Positions 7,361 to 15,883 of a stretch of 33,619 nt of DNA are shown piece after piece. Position 1 is the first letter of the stretch, and each line of letters starts with the position of its first letter. The translations under genes and the position numbers were made by a program. Location: NCBI GenBank assembly GCA_913020435.1, contig CAJVZZ010000027.1, positions 1 through 33,619 on the forward strand. Direction: 5' to 3'. The notes beneath the pieces are model-generated. The model had not been told where the DNA came from, searched no databases, and saw nothing but the letters and a program-made list of their open reading frames with translations. The stretch is from an uncultured Flavobacteriales bacterium. Lineage in GTDB: Bacteria; Bacteroidota; Bacteroidia; Flavobacteriales_G; Salibacteraceae.

Positions 7361-10300
7361 TTATGATTTAGCTGTGAACTCTCTTTCTAGGCGCTCAAAC
7401 ACTTCTTTAGAATAAGTATTCATTTCGCCGTTTGGATTGTATTTATTAATCATTGTGTTGATTTGATAAATGATACTTATGTTTTGCTGTGGCGTTTGAC
7501 CCAGTCTCTTATAGAAACCTGTTTTAAGACCTAGGTAATAATCCAATTCCGATTCATATTTATCCAACATTACCTTAGCAATTGCTTCGCCTTTTTCTGA
7601 ATTACCTGTTTTGTAATACAACTCAATTAATGGCAACATGAAATAATTAAATGGAACTTGATGGTCTGGCATTTCCAATACTGCCTTATCCAACAAGGCT
7701 ACTGCTTTATCTATTTCATTTCTTCGTAACATTTCATCAGCACAGCGAGCAAAATTGTTTCTTAGGTTCATACACATTCTTAAAATGTTGTGATCCACAT
7801 AAACATTGTCCTCTTTTACGTTTCCATAGCTAAACTTATTCATCAGGTTGTCATACATTTTATCTGCATTAACGTAACCTGTCTGACCATCTGGGCTAGA
7901 ACCTTTAAATGGCACTAAACGGTAAGTAAGACCCTCCAACTGAAAGTGACCTTGCAAACCGATATAAGCATCAGCTCCTGTTGTAATCGCAAAATAAATT
8001 GGTCGATCCCAATTGAAATGAGCTAATAAATCCAGCATCATAATATCCTTTTTCAAAAGGTAATTTTTACCAACTTTCCATTTGATTTCACTTAAAACTT
8101 CGCCCGCTTTTTCCGGGGGAACAGTTCCATTAGCCAATACTTTAGCCGTATCAACTGGTAAACTGTAAAGTTTAGTAGGAGAATAGTTCATTTTACGATT
8201 ATTCCCCATAGAAGCTTGGTTTTTATCGTCAGAGAAAAACTCTACTATCTGCTTAACATCTAAATACTTTTCCGTTTTATTTCTATCAATAACCGGAATA
8301 TAATCTCGCGTTCCTTGACGATATTGATGTGGCTTCAATGTGAATGGTGTTGGCTTACTGTCATAAGCGGCTCTACTCATTTGATCAATGTACCAATCCG
8401 TGTTTAGTAAACTTAAATTCACTACGCGAACATCGGTTCTGTAACCCTCAACTTCTTGCACATACCATAGCGGGAATGTATCGTTATCACCGTTGGTAAA
8501 CAATACTGCATCTGGATCGCAAGAATCTAAATACATTTTAGCAAAATGTAATGCTGTGTATCTATTTGATCTGTTGTGATCGTCCCAGCCCTCTTTTGCC
8601 ATAATTCCAGGAACTGCAGCAAGGCATATAACAGTTGCCAGGCCTCCTGCTACTGCTCGATTTATTTTTACTTTATTCGCCAATAAATCAATAATCCCGA
8701 GCACTCCCAGCCCTATCCAAATTGTAAAAGCATAAAATGAACCTGCATAGGCGTAATCTCGCTCACGCGGTTGGAAAGGATACTGATTCAAGTAAACAAT
8801 AATTGCCAAACCGGTAAATACGAATAACATGGTAACTAAGGCAAAGTCTCTTTTTGAAGAGTTGAATTGAAAGAAAATTCCAATCAATCCTAATATTAAA
8901 GGAAGAAAGAAATATGTATTTCTTGCTTTGTGATCCCCAATACTTGGTGGCAGATTGGACTGATCGCCTAAGCGCAAGTTATCAATTGCATCAATTCCAC
9001 TTAACCAGTTTCCATCAACGATCCCATTATGTCCTTGAACATCATTTTGTCTTCCTGCAAAATTCCAAAGAAAATACCTCCAGTACATCCACATGACTTG
9101 ATGTTTGACAAAGAACTGAATGTTTTCGCCAAAAGTTGGCTTATAAATAGTTTCCATTTTACCGCCATATACCTTATAACGCATTGGTTTTCCTTTAAAG
9201 TCTGACCATGTTTTATAAGCTTTAATATGTCGTGCTTCTTGACTCCACATGCGTGGAAATACCGTCATAAATTCAGAAGCGTAATTCGGTTGTGTTTTTT
9301 TATGGTGGGTAGATTTTTTATACTCGCCTTTATCAAACTCTTGAAAATAAGTTGGAGAACCATCAGTATATGGGTTCTTATTATCCAGTGGAGTATTAAA
9401 ATACTGTCCGTATGCAATTGGTTGAGAACCGTATTGTTCACGATTCAAGTAACTCAGCAGTGAAAACATGTTTTCTGGATTATTCTCATCCATCGGTGGA
9501 TTGGCGTTTGACCTAACCAAAACCAAGGTGTAAGAAGAATACCCAATAAGAATAACAGAAATACAAAGCAATCCTGTATTAACAGCACGATCTGAAACAT
9601 TTGGAACCATAACAAAAATTCCAACTATAACTCCTGCTACAACTAACCCTAACGTAGAGAAGGAAGCAACCAATAGAGCGATTACAACCAAAATCCCCAT
9701 TAATTTCCATTTTCTATCACCTGATTGGTGTGTTAACATTATTCCGTAAACAACTGCAGCTAATAATAATATTACGTGGATAAAAGCACCTGTATTAAAT
9801 GGTAATCCAAAGCTATTGACAAATAACAATTCAAATTTCCCAGACATTGTAACGAGACCTGGAATAACTCCTTTTTGTACAAATCCTAAAATTAGAATAG
9901 ACGCAGCAGCGGTTACACCAATACCTTTTGGTGTTGGTTTGAATTTTTTAAAGTAGAAAACGAAAGCAATTGCTGGTATAGCAAGTAAGTTAAGAAGGTG
10001 AACCCCAATTGAAAGACCCATCAAATAAGCGATAAAAATCAACCAGCGGTCTGCACCCGGTTCCTCTGAAACTCTTTCCCATCGAAGTATCGCCCAAAAA
10101 ACGATAGCTGTAAACAAAGAGGACATTGCATAAACCTCAGCTTCTACAGCCGAAAACCAGAACGTATCACTGAATGTGTAAGCCAAAGCTCCTACCATAG
10201 AACTGCCGACTACGGCTATGGTTTTACCCATATTCCATTCAGAATTTGTTTTATTCAATATTTTTCTTGCCAAAGCAGAAATAGTCCAGAATAAAAACAA

Positions 10301-10573
10301 AATAGTAAAAGACGACGATAGTGCTGAAATTAAATTCACCATGTATGCTGCTTGATCAGGTGCTGTCCACATAGAGAAAAAGCGACCAATCATTAAAAAT
10401 AATGGTGCCCCAGGGGGATGCCCTACTTGAAGCTTGTATGCACAAGCAATAAATTCGCCACAATCCCAAAAACTAACAGTGGGTTCCATGGTTGAGACAT
10501 AGGTAAACGTTGCGATAATAAAAGCTATCCAACCACCTGCGATATCTAAGGTTTTAAAATTCATGTTATTCAT
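7361..10573 (-). CDS. DUF2723 membrane protein, GT-C-type glycosyltransferase family with TPR-like tail
   Basis: 1070 aa: many membrane spans in roughly the first 630 residues, then a long non-membrane C-terminal part. The N-terminus holds the family signature 'SFWDCGEFIACA' (Asp37, Glu40) in the first loop, followed by 'GHPPGAPLF', typical of GT-C enzymes whose first loop carries the catalytic acid. DUF2723 is the family of eukaryotic TMEM260, an O-mannosyltransferase, so this is probably a lipid-linked-sugar-dependent protein glycosyltransferase acting outside the inner membrane (inference). 'LFTNGDNDTFPLWYVQ' near residue 690 is another conserved family block. Residues about 965-1050 look like two or three TPR-like helical repeats. 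Two ATGs (10573 and 10564) are both possible starts. It is divergent from tRNA-Gln. Confidence 0.85.
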   Translation of the reverse strand: MNNMNFKTLDIAGGWIAFIIATFTYVSTMEPTVSFWDCGEFIACAYKLQVGHPPGAPLFLMIGRFFSMWTAPDQAAYMVNLISALSSSFTILFLFWTISALARKILNKTNSEWNMGKTIAVVGSSMVGALAYTFSDTFWFSAVEAEVYAMSSLFTAIVFWAILRWERVSEEPGADRWLIFIAYLMGLSIGVHLLNLLAIPAIAFVFYFKKFKPTPKGIGVTAAASILILGFVQKGVIPGLVTMSGKFELLFVNSFGLPFNTGAFIHVILLLAAVVYGIMLTHQSGDRKWKLMGILVVIALLVASFSTLGLVVAGVIVGIFVMVPNVSDRAVNTGLLCISVILIGYSSYTLVLVRSNANPPMDENNPENMFSLLSYLNREQYGSQPIAYGQYFNTPLDNKNPYTDGSPTYFQEFDKGEYKKSTHHKKTQPNYASEFMTVFPRMWSQEARHIKAYKTWSDFKGKPMRYKVYGGKMETIYKPTFGENIQFFVKHQVMWMYWRYFLWNFAGRQNDVQGHNGIVDGNWLSGIDAIDNLRLGDQSNLPPSIGDHKARNTYFFLPLILGLIGIFFQFNSSKRDFALVTMLFVFTGLAIIVYLNQYPFQPRERDYAYAGSFYAFTIWIGLGVLGIIDLLANKVKINRAVAGGLATVICLAAVPGIMAKEGWDDHNRSNRYTALHFAKMYLDSCDPDAVLFTNGDNDTFPLWYVQEVEGYRTDVRVVNLSLLNTDWYIDQMSRAAYDSKPTPFTLKPHQYRQGTRDYIPVIDRNKTEKYLDVKQIVEFFSDDKNQASMGNNRKMNYSPTKLYSLPVDTAKVLANGTVPPEKAGEVLSEIKWKVGKNYLLKKDIMMLDLLAHFNWDRPIYFAITTGADAYIGLQGHFQLEGLTYRLVPFKGSSPDGQTGYVNADKMYDNLMNKFSYGNVKEDNVYVDHNILRMCMNLRNNFARCADEMLRRNEIDKAVALLDKAVLEMPDHQVPFNYFMLPLIELYYKTGNSEKGEAIAKVMLDKYESELDYYLGLKTGFYKRLGQTPQQNISIIYQINTMINKYNPNGEMNTYSKEVFERLEREFTAKS

Positions 10574-10618
10574 AATTTGCCGCGAATTTAAGTAAAGTGG
10601 ACTACAAGAATAAAAATG

Positions 10619-10648
10619 TTTGTTTTACTTCATTTTTTTTTAGTTTTG
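10619..10648 (+). promoter_or_regulatory. Promoter of tRNA-Gln
   Basis: TTTG (10619-10622), 18 nt, then TAGTTTTG (10641-10648) fits the Bacteroidota -33/-7 consensus. The tRNA begins 27 nt after the -7 box. Confidence 0.75.
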
Positions 10649-10675
10649 CCGCGCCTGAAAAAAGGCATTTGTTCC

Positions 10676-10748
10676 TGTCCCATAGTGTAATTGGCAACAC
10701 GTCTGTTTTTGGTACAGAAGAGTCTAGGTTCGAGCCCTAGTGGGACAA
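10676..10748 (+). tRNA. tRNA-Gln (UUG anticodon)
   Basis: A 73-nt cloverleaf: acceptor TGTCCCA/TGGGACA with discriminator A, D stem GTGT/ACAC, anticodon stem TCTGT/ACAGA with loop TTTTGGT (anticodon TTG), and T arm CTAGG-TTCGAGC-CCTAG. The weak U1-A72 pair is a known glutaminyl identity feature. CCA is not encoded. Confidence 0.97.
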
Positions 10749-10763
10749 CAAAACAATTTTATC

Positions 10764-10797
10764 AAACCCTTAATTCATAACGAATTAGGGGTTTTTT
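10764..10797 (+). terminator. Terminator after tRNA-Gln
   Basis: aaaccct-taattc (10764-10776) pairs with gaatta-ggggttt (from 10782), followed by a T run to 10797. The hairpin starts 16 nt after the tRNA. From here to 11006 I see nothing else. Confidence 0.85.
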
Positions 10798-11006
10798 ATT
10801 TCTAGTAAATATTGATTTAAGTCGGAGATTAATCTCGTTTAGTTCTAAGAAGTTCATTTTTATTTGTTTTCCTAAAATAAAACTGAACAAAATAAAAGTT
10901 CAATTCTAATACTCGGGCCAAAGAATTCATCGTAACAATCGATAACACAATTTAAAAACAGTGAAATAACAGGAAATGACCACCATTCTTGCAATAATTA
11001 AATAGT

Positions 11007-11831
11007 CTAATCCAAATTTTGTTCTAATATGTTTTCTAATACTGCATAATACCGACTCGCTAAAAAATCAGCACCTAATTCATTATAGTGCACATCATCT
11101 GCCAAAAAGTCATCTGTGAAACCAGTATACATATCTACAGGAATAATTTGAGATGTCGACGTAGATTTATTTGCCGCGATAATTAATACTTCGCCATGCA
11201 AACTGTTAATGTAGTCCGTAAGTGTTGCAGTCATAATATCAGATCGAGCAGGCGCCATTTGCTCTATTAAAATCTTCACATTTGGATTATTTGATTGAAG
11301 CACATCTATGATGGAATTAATATTTGAAATAGTTTCATCAATAGGATAGTTTTTCAGAGCATCATTTCCTCCTGGTGAACTAAATAAAATAATGTCAGGC
11401 GAGTTTATCTGACTTAATGAAGTTGCAATCCCATTAAGTATTTCAGCGCTTGTCCAGCCACTATTTCCTTCATGATCAGTATCAAAATCAAGGCCATTAA
11501 AAAGAGGGTAAGATGCGGGATCAGATTCCATTCCAACAAAATCAAAAACTAAATTATTTTCTTTTAAATCTTTCCAAAGTTCATATCTAAAACTTTCAAA
11601 ATTTGGACGATCTCCCTCTACCCTCGATGCGCCTAAGGGCATTATCCTATTGTACTTTAATCCAGCAGGCAGCGGCTCAGCAATTAACAAACACGTTCCA
11701 TTATCTTTCTTCGCTTTTTGACTATAGTTGCTAGCCATTTCATCTGTGCACCCTTTTTTGCAAGAGGTTGTTGCTGCGCTTACGGTTAAAAAAACCAATG
11801 CAACTATTATTGTATAGTTTGTTATTCTCAT
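11007..11831 (-). CDS. SGNH/GDSL-type hydrolase lipoprotein with N-terminal GCTD module
   Basis: A 274-aa probable lipoprotein. Residues 1-23 are a signal peptide and Cys24 in 'TTSCKK' is the likely lipidation site; the residues before it are a weak lipobox. A short Cys-bounded module follows ('GCTDEMASNYSQKAKKDNGTC', residues 27-47), which the next gene shares. The SGNH esterase domain runs from about 60 to 270: block I 'PLGASRVEG' with nucleophile Ser69, block II 'DHEGNSGWT' (about 119-127), block III 'GGND' with Asn156, and block V 'DDVHYN' near 250 with the catalytic Asp and His. It should remove acyl or acetyl groups from an extracellular carbohydrate or lipid substrate, identity unknown. 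Start is ATG. The gap to the upstream lipoprotein gene contains that gene's own terminator, so the two are probably separate transcripts. Confidence 0.88.
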   Translation of the reverse strand: MRITNYTIIVALVFLTVSAATTSCKKGCTDEMASNYSQKAKKDNGTCLLIAEPLPAGLKYNRIMPLGASRVEGDRPNFESFRYELWKDLKENNLVFDFVGMESDPASYPLFNGLDFDTDHEGNSGWTSAEILNGIATSLSQINSPDIILFSSPGGNDALKNYPIDETISNINSIIDVLQSNNPNVKILIEQMAPARSDIMTATLTDYINSLHGEVLIIAANKSTSTSQIIPVDMYTGFTDDFLADDVHYNELGADFLASRYYAVLENILEQNLD

Positions 11832-11972
11832 ATTTTTTCTTAAATAATTGTTTTTAGTTTAGAATTCGATTGTTTAATGTTATCGATTTTAAAATAATTT
11901 CAGTTTTAATTTTTTGACGACAATTTTAACTGATATAAATACATTTAAAATAGATAAAGTCTGATTTTTGAG

Positions 11973-12008
11973 TAAAAAAAACACCTCAAAATGAAGTGTT
12001 TTTTTTAA
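11973..12008 (-). terminator. Terminator of the Ig-like lipoprotein gene
   Basis: aaaaaaaacacctca (11974-11988) faces tgaagtgttttttttt (11992 onward) with one C-A mismatch and a 3-nt loop. A runs and T runs on both sides make it usable in both directions. It lies just beyond the stop of the minus-strand gene. Confidence 0.8.
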
Positions 12009-12020
12009 ATTTTTCTAAAA

Positions 12021-12851
12021 TTATAAACCAAAAGTTAATACTTTACTTCCAGTTACAGTAGACTCATTGCCAGCCTTGTCTTGACAAACAATTTTAATTG
12101 CTCCGTTTTGACTATTTGCTTCTGTTCTAGGGTAAGTAAACTTATGATTCGTTTTACTCCATGATTGTCCGGTAATTCCAGTTTCAACCAAACTATCTAT
12201 AGCAACACTGTTATCTGTATCGTATAGGTATGCTTTAACCCATGACAACTCTACCTCATCAGAAACTACAAGAGTTACTTTAACGCCATCAGTACCACCG
12301 GTTCCACTGCTCATTGTTCCACCGGTAGGAAAAGTAACATCCGGCTCAGTAATTTCTGGTTTTTCAGTGTCAGTAGGAGCAGCCGCATCAATAGTGAATG
12401 CTAATGTAGCAGCTGTACTTGCATTTCCAGCGGCATCAGTTGCTGCTATTGTTAGTATATAACTCCCCGCAGCAACAGTTGTAGCAATCACTGTACTTGC
12501 AGCTACATCTTGAATTAAACCACCACTGATGTTAGCAACTGTTAACCCATATACAACTCCAGATTCGCCTTTGTAAGAAAACTCCCAAGACGTTGCTGCT
12601 GTATTGTCTGAAATAGTCGCCGTGATGTCAAGACTTTCGCCTGCTATCACTGTAAAATCCATAGGCATTGTTATAACCACTGTTGGTGCCTCCGTATCTG
12701 CTGGAACTACTATCGCTGGATAAACACAAGAACCATCATTATCCTTTGCTTTATCGTCATAATTAGTAGCGGCAGCATCAGTACAGCCTTCTTTTTTACA
12801 GCTTCCTAGCACCAATGAGCCCGCGAGGATTAAAAACATTACTTTTTTCAT
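12021..12851 (-). CDS. Secreted lipoprotein with GCTD module and Ig-like/bacterial cadherin-like repeats
   Basis: 276 aa from the ATG at 12851; a TTG two codons earlier is in frame but less likely because 'ATG AAA AAA' is the usual start of such signal peptides. The lipobox is 'LGSC' with Cys18. The module 'GCTDAAATNYDDKAKDNDGSC' occupies residues 22-42. Two beta-sandwich repeats follow: about 50-150, 'DTEAPTVVITMP' ... 'YILTIAATDAAGNAS', and about 158-274, 'DTEKPEITEP' ... 'IKIVCQDKAGNES'. The 'DTExP' opening and 'DxAGN' ending of each repeat are typical of calcium-dependent Ig/cadherin-like modules. No catalytic motif is seen, so a structural or binding role at the cell surface is likely. 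Followed by its own terminator. Confidence 0.8.
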   Translation of the reverse strand: MKKVMFLILAGSLVLGSCKKEGCTDAAATNYDDKAKDNDGSCVYPAIVVPADTEAPTVVITMPMDFTVIAGESLDITATISDNTAATSWEFSYKGESGVVYGLTVANISGGLIQDVAASTVIATTVAAGSYILTIAATDAAGNASTAATLAFTIDAAAPTDTEKPEITEPDVTFPTGGTMSSGTGGTDGVKVTLVVSDEVELSWVKAYLYDTDNSVAIDSLVETGITGQSWSKTNHKFTYPRTEANSQNGAIKIVCQDKAGNESTVTGSKVLTFGL

Positions 12852-13075
12852 AATCAAGTTTTTTTTTAGTTAAGCCTAATTTCAGGGCCAATTTTTAAAT
12901 TCAATAAACGAATATAGTGAATCTTATTCTTGAACCTTAAATTTTTACATTGGAATAGTCGCACAGCCATTCCCTTAAAAATGCAGAATATCATTTATTA
13001 TTGTGACAAAACTGTGACAAAAACCTTACTTACAAGAAGCACTTTTGCAAAGTAAATTACTTTTATAAGTTAGAA

Positions 13076-14305
13076 TTGGAATTATTACACTCTATAGCCT
13101 TAACGCATCACAATATTGGTGTTGATCAGTTGGGTGAATTCCATATTTCAGAAGAATTTCAAGCCTCAAGGCTTACTCCTTTAAAATCATTGGGTATTGA
13201 TGAGCTGATCTTTCTTACAACTTGCAACCGTGTTGAGCTGTTAATTCGTTCCAACAAAGAGCTTTCTAAGGATTTTCTGACTAAAATATTCCAGTGTGTT
13301 TATCCAAAATTAGGTTACGATAAGTTAGACCTAGCAGTTAATAACGCAAGTACTTTTTCAAATATAGAAGCTGTCCTTCATTGGTTTAGAGTTTCAAGCT
13401 CTTTAGATTCGCTTGTTATTGGTGAGCGTGAGATTTTGGGTCAAATGCGGAATGCTTATAACCTTTGCAAAGGTTATAAGCTTAATGGCGATTTTATGCG
13501 CATTTTGATGAAGAAGACCATCGAAACTGGGAAACTGATTTATACGGAAACTGAAATTGCTAATAATCCTGTTTCGGTTGTTAACCTTGCCTATAAAAAA
13601 TTAGAAGCATTAACTAACCTCAAAAAGAGCAAAATTCTAGTTATAGGGGCTGGAAAAACGAATACGGCCCTAATCAGAAAAATGAAGAAACACGGTGCAA
13701 CGGACTTTACTATCTTTAATAGAACTCTGACTAAAGCACAAACCCTAGCTGAAAATTTTGGCGGTAAGGCTTTCGATCTAAAAGACTTGGGTAGTAGTGA
13801 AATTGAATTTAATGTACTAATCACATGTACAGGTTCTGATAGTCACATTATTGACCACCTAACCTACGAAAAAATTAAAATCAATATTGAGGAGCCTACA
13901 GTAGTAGTAGATTTAGCTATTCCTAATGATGTTTCTAAAGAAACAAGAGAGAACTATCCGATTCATTACATATCAGTAGATGGCCTAAGAGATGTAGCAG
14001 CAAAAAACATGGAAAAGAGACGGGCACATCTTTCTCAATGTGAAGAAATTATTGCCACGCAAGTGAATAATTTTGCTGTTCTTTATAAAACTCGCCAGGT
14101 AGAGATTGCTATGCGAAAAGTACCTGAACAGGTAAAAGAAATAAGGCGGAAAGCCGTAGAAGAGATTTTTGCAAAAGACATAGAAGCTCTAGACAGCGAT
14201 TCAAAGGAAGTCTTGGATAAGGTGATGTTGTATCTAGAAAAAAAATATATCAGTACACCCATGCTAATGGCAAAAGAAATTCTGCTTAACGAAAACATTC
14301 GATAA
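13076..14305 (+). CDS. hemA: Glutamyl-tRNA reductase
   Basis: A 409-aa enzyme that reduces glutamyl-tRNA(Glu) to glutamate-1-semialdehyde with NADPH, the first step of tetrapyrrole synthesis by the C5 route. The catalytic domain has 'TTCNRVE' with the nucleophile Cys50, and 'SSLDSLVIGEREILGQMRNAY' (about 108-128). The Rossmann domain starts at 'ILVIGAGKTN' (about 185), and a C-terminal helical dimerisation domain follows (about 310-409). The start is TTG; no ATG precedes the conserved 'SIALTHHNIGVD' segment in frame, and homologues begin at the same point. hemC follows after 10 nt, then hemD, forming one operon. Confidence 0.96.
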   Translation: MELLHSIALTHHNIGVDQLGEFHISEEFQASRLTPLKSLGIDELIFLTTCNRVELLIRSNKELSKDFLTKIFQCVYPKLGYDKLDLAVNNASTFSNIEAVLHWFRVSSSLDSLVIGEREILGQMRNAYNLCKGYKLNGDFMRILMKKTIETGKLIYTETEIANNPVSVVNLAYKKLEALTNLKKSKILVIGAGKTNTALIRKMKKHGATDFTIFNRTLTKAQTLAENFGGKAFDLKDLGSSEIEFNVLITCTGSDSHIIDHLTYEKIKINIEEPTVVVDLAIPNDVSKETRENYPIHYISVDGLRDVAAKNMEKRRAHLSQCEEIIATQVNNFAVLYKTRQVEIAMRKVPEQVKEIRRKAVEEIFAKDIEALDSDSKEVLDKVMLYLEKKYISTPMLMAKEILLNENIR

Positions 14306-14315
14306 CTGCTTATTA

Positions 14316-15203
14316 ATGTCAATAATTAGAATCGGCTCACGTGGAAGTGACTTAGCATTGTGGCAAGCCAACTTTGTAAAAAATGAATTAGAGAAACTGG
14401 GTCATCAAGTTTCAATAACCATAATAACAACCAAGGGAGACGCAATTCAGCACTTGAGCTTTGACAAAATTGAAGGAAAAGGGTTTTTTACAAAAGAAAT
14501 TGAAGAACAACTTCTAAAAAATACTGTTGATTTAGCCGTTCACTCTCACAAAGATTTAGAAACCACACAACCTGAAGGACTCGCGATTGGAGCTGTTTCT
14601 CATCGAGCAAATCCTGCTGATGTAATATTAGTGCGCAAAGAGCGGTCTGATGCAAGTAAGAAATTTAAGTTGAGTCAGAATTCCATTGTAGGAACTAGCT
14701 CAGCTAGACGGCATGTGCAGCTAACGCATTTTAGACCTGACTTATCAATTAAAGATATACGTGGAAATGTTCCAACTCGAATTCAGAAATTACGAAATGG
14801 TGATTTTGATGCGATAATCCTAGCTTATGCTGGTATTTCAAGGTTGAAGCTTGATGTTTCTGACCTCGAGTTAGTAGAAATGGATATTAAAGAATTTATC
14901 CCTGCTCCAGCCCAAGGCGTTCTTGCCCTTCAAATTAGAGAAGGTGACCATGAACTGAAAAAGATTTTACAAAAAATCAATCACCCGGAAGTTGCCAATG
15001 CAATTTCTATTGAACGAAATATCTTAAAAGGATGCAACGGTGGGTGTCAACTTCCTCTTGGTGCTTATGCCGAAAAAGAAGGAAAAGGGTTCAATGTTTG
15101 GGTCTCTTTCGCAAAAACTGTTAAGGAATCACCAAATCAATCTCATTTTTTTGACACAAACCCTGATAAATTGGTTCAAAAAGTTTTGAATCATTTAATT
15201 TAG
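14316..15203 (+). CDS. hemC: Porphobilinogen deaminase (hydroxymethylbilane synthase)
   Basis: A 295-aa cytoplasmic enzyme that joins four porphobilinogen units into hydroxymethylbilane. Visible landmarks: 'GSRGSDLALWQ' at the N-terminus, 'HSHKDLETTQPEGL' with the active-site Asp, 'GTSSARRHVQL' and 'DIRGNVPTRIQKL' with the substrate-binding Args, 'PAPAQGVLALQIR', and the cofactor-attachment loop 'GCNGGCQLPLGA', where Cys244 should carry the dipyrromethane. Length is normal. ATG start 10 nt after the hemA stop; hemD starts 5 nt after its own stop. Confidence 0.97.
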   Translation: MSIIRIGSRGSDLALWQANFVKNELEKLGHQVSITIITTKGDAIQHLSFDKIEGKGFFTKEIEEQLLKNTVDLAVHSHKDLETTQPEGLAIGAVSHRANPADVILVRKERSDASKKFKLSQNSIVGTSSARRHVQLTHFRPDLSIKDIRGNVPTRIQKLRNGDFDAIILAYAGISRLKLDVSDLELVEMDIKEFIPAPAQGVLALQIREGDHELKKILQKINHPEVANAISIERNILKGCNGGCQLPLGAYAEKEGKGFNVWVSFAKTVKESPNQSHFFDTNPDKLVQKVLNHLI

Positions 15204-15208
15204 CCGCT

Positions 15209-15883
15209 ATGAAGAGTATACTTATAACACGAGAACCGATTGAATGTGGATGGCTGGTAAGAAGTTTATTGGCTGAAGGCTTTGATGTTGTTGCATCATC
15301 CCAAATTATGTTAGAGGCAATTGAGCCTTTACCAAGTATGCCAAAAACAGACTGGATCTTTTTCAATTCGCCTAAAAGCGCGAAATTGTTTTTTCAGACG
15401 TACATAGATTTAAGTTTAGACGACTATAAATTCGCAGGTTTGAGCACTGGAACTTCGAAAGAAGTAAAAAAGTGGACTAATCGTGTTGATTACACTGGAT
15501 CAAGTAGCCTTAAAACTGAAGACATCAGTCTAGACTTTCTTTCAATTGTTGCTAACGGAGACAATGTGCTTATTCCTTGTGGAAGTCAAACACTTGGAAC
15601 ACTTAAGAAGGCAGATGAAAAAAAGCAAGTAACTGAAGTTGAGTTTTACAATACACTTCCAAACAATTGGGTTGCTCCAACTGACTTTGATTTGATATTG
15701 TTTACGAGTCCAAGTAATGTTGACTCTTACATTCAAACTCACGAAATTAGACCGGATACAATTTGTCTAGCCATTGGCGATAAAACTTCTGAGGCGATTG
15801 AAAAACATGGTTTTACTGCAACAATTTCTGAAGGATATTTAGAAACTGATTTGTACAAAATGATTATGAGCTTAGCTCGCTAA
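15209..15883 (+). CDS. hemD: Uroporphyrinogen-III synthase
   Basis: 224 aa, third gene of the hemACD operon. HemD inverts ring D and closes hydroxymethylbilane to uroporphyrinogen III. The family is poorly conserved, but the two-domain pattern is visible: 'DWIFFNSPKSAKLFF' (about 49-63) in the first lobe and 'LILFTSPSNVDSYI' (about 160-175) in the second, then 'CLAIGDKTSEAIEKHG', where an 'aIG..Ta.al...G' motif is expected. Position directly after hemC supports the call strongly. Its last 12 nt overlap the end of the convergent aro gene. Confidence 0.88.
   Translation: MKSILITREPIECGWLVRSLLAEGFDVVASSQIMLEAIEPLPSMPKTDWIFFNSPKSAKLFFQTYIDLSLDDYKFAGLSTGTSKEVKKWTNRVDYTGSSSLKTEDISLDFLSIVANGDNVLIPCGSQTLGTLKKADEKKQVTEVEFYNTLPNNWVAPTDFDLILFTSPSNVDSYIQTHEIRPDTICLAIGDKTSEAIEKHGFTATISEGYLETDLYKMIMSLAR

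Noticed and set aside
12858-13075. Riboswitch or leader regulator ahead of hemA
   Set aside because: I looked for stable stems and known motifs; only a short 'tgtgacaaaa' direct repeat near 13002-13022 is visible, which is not enough.
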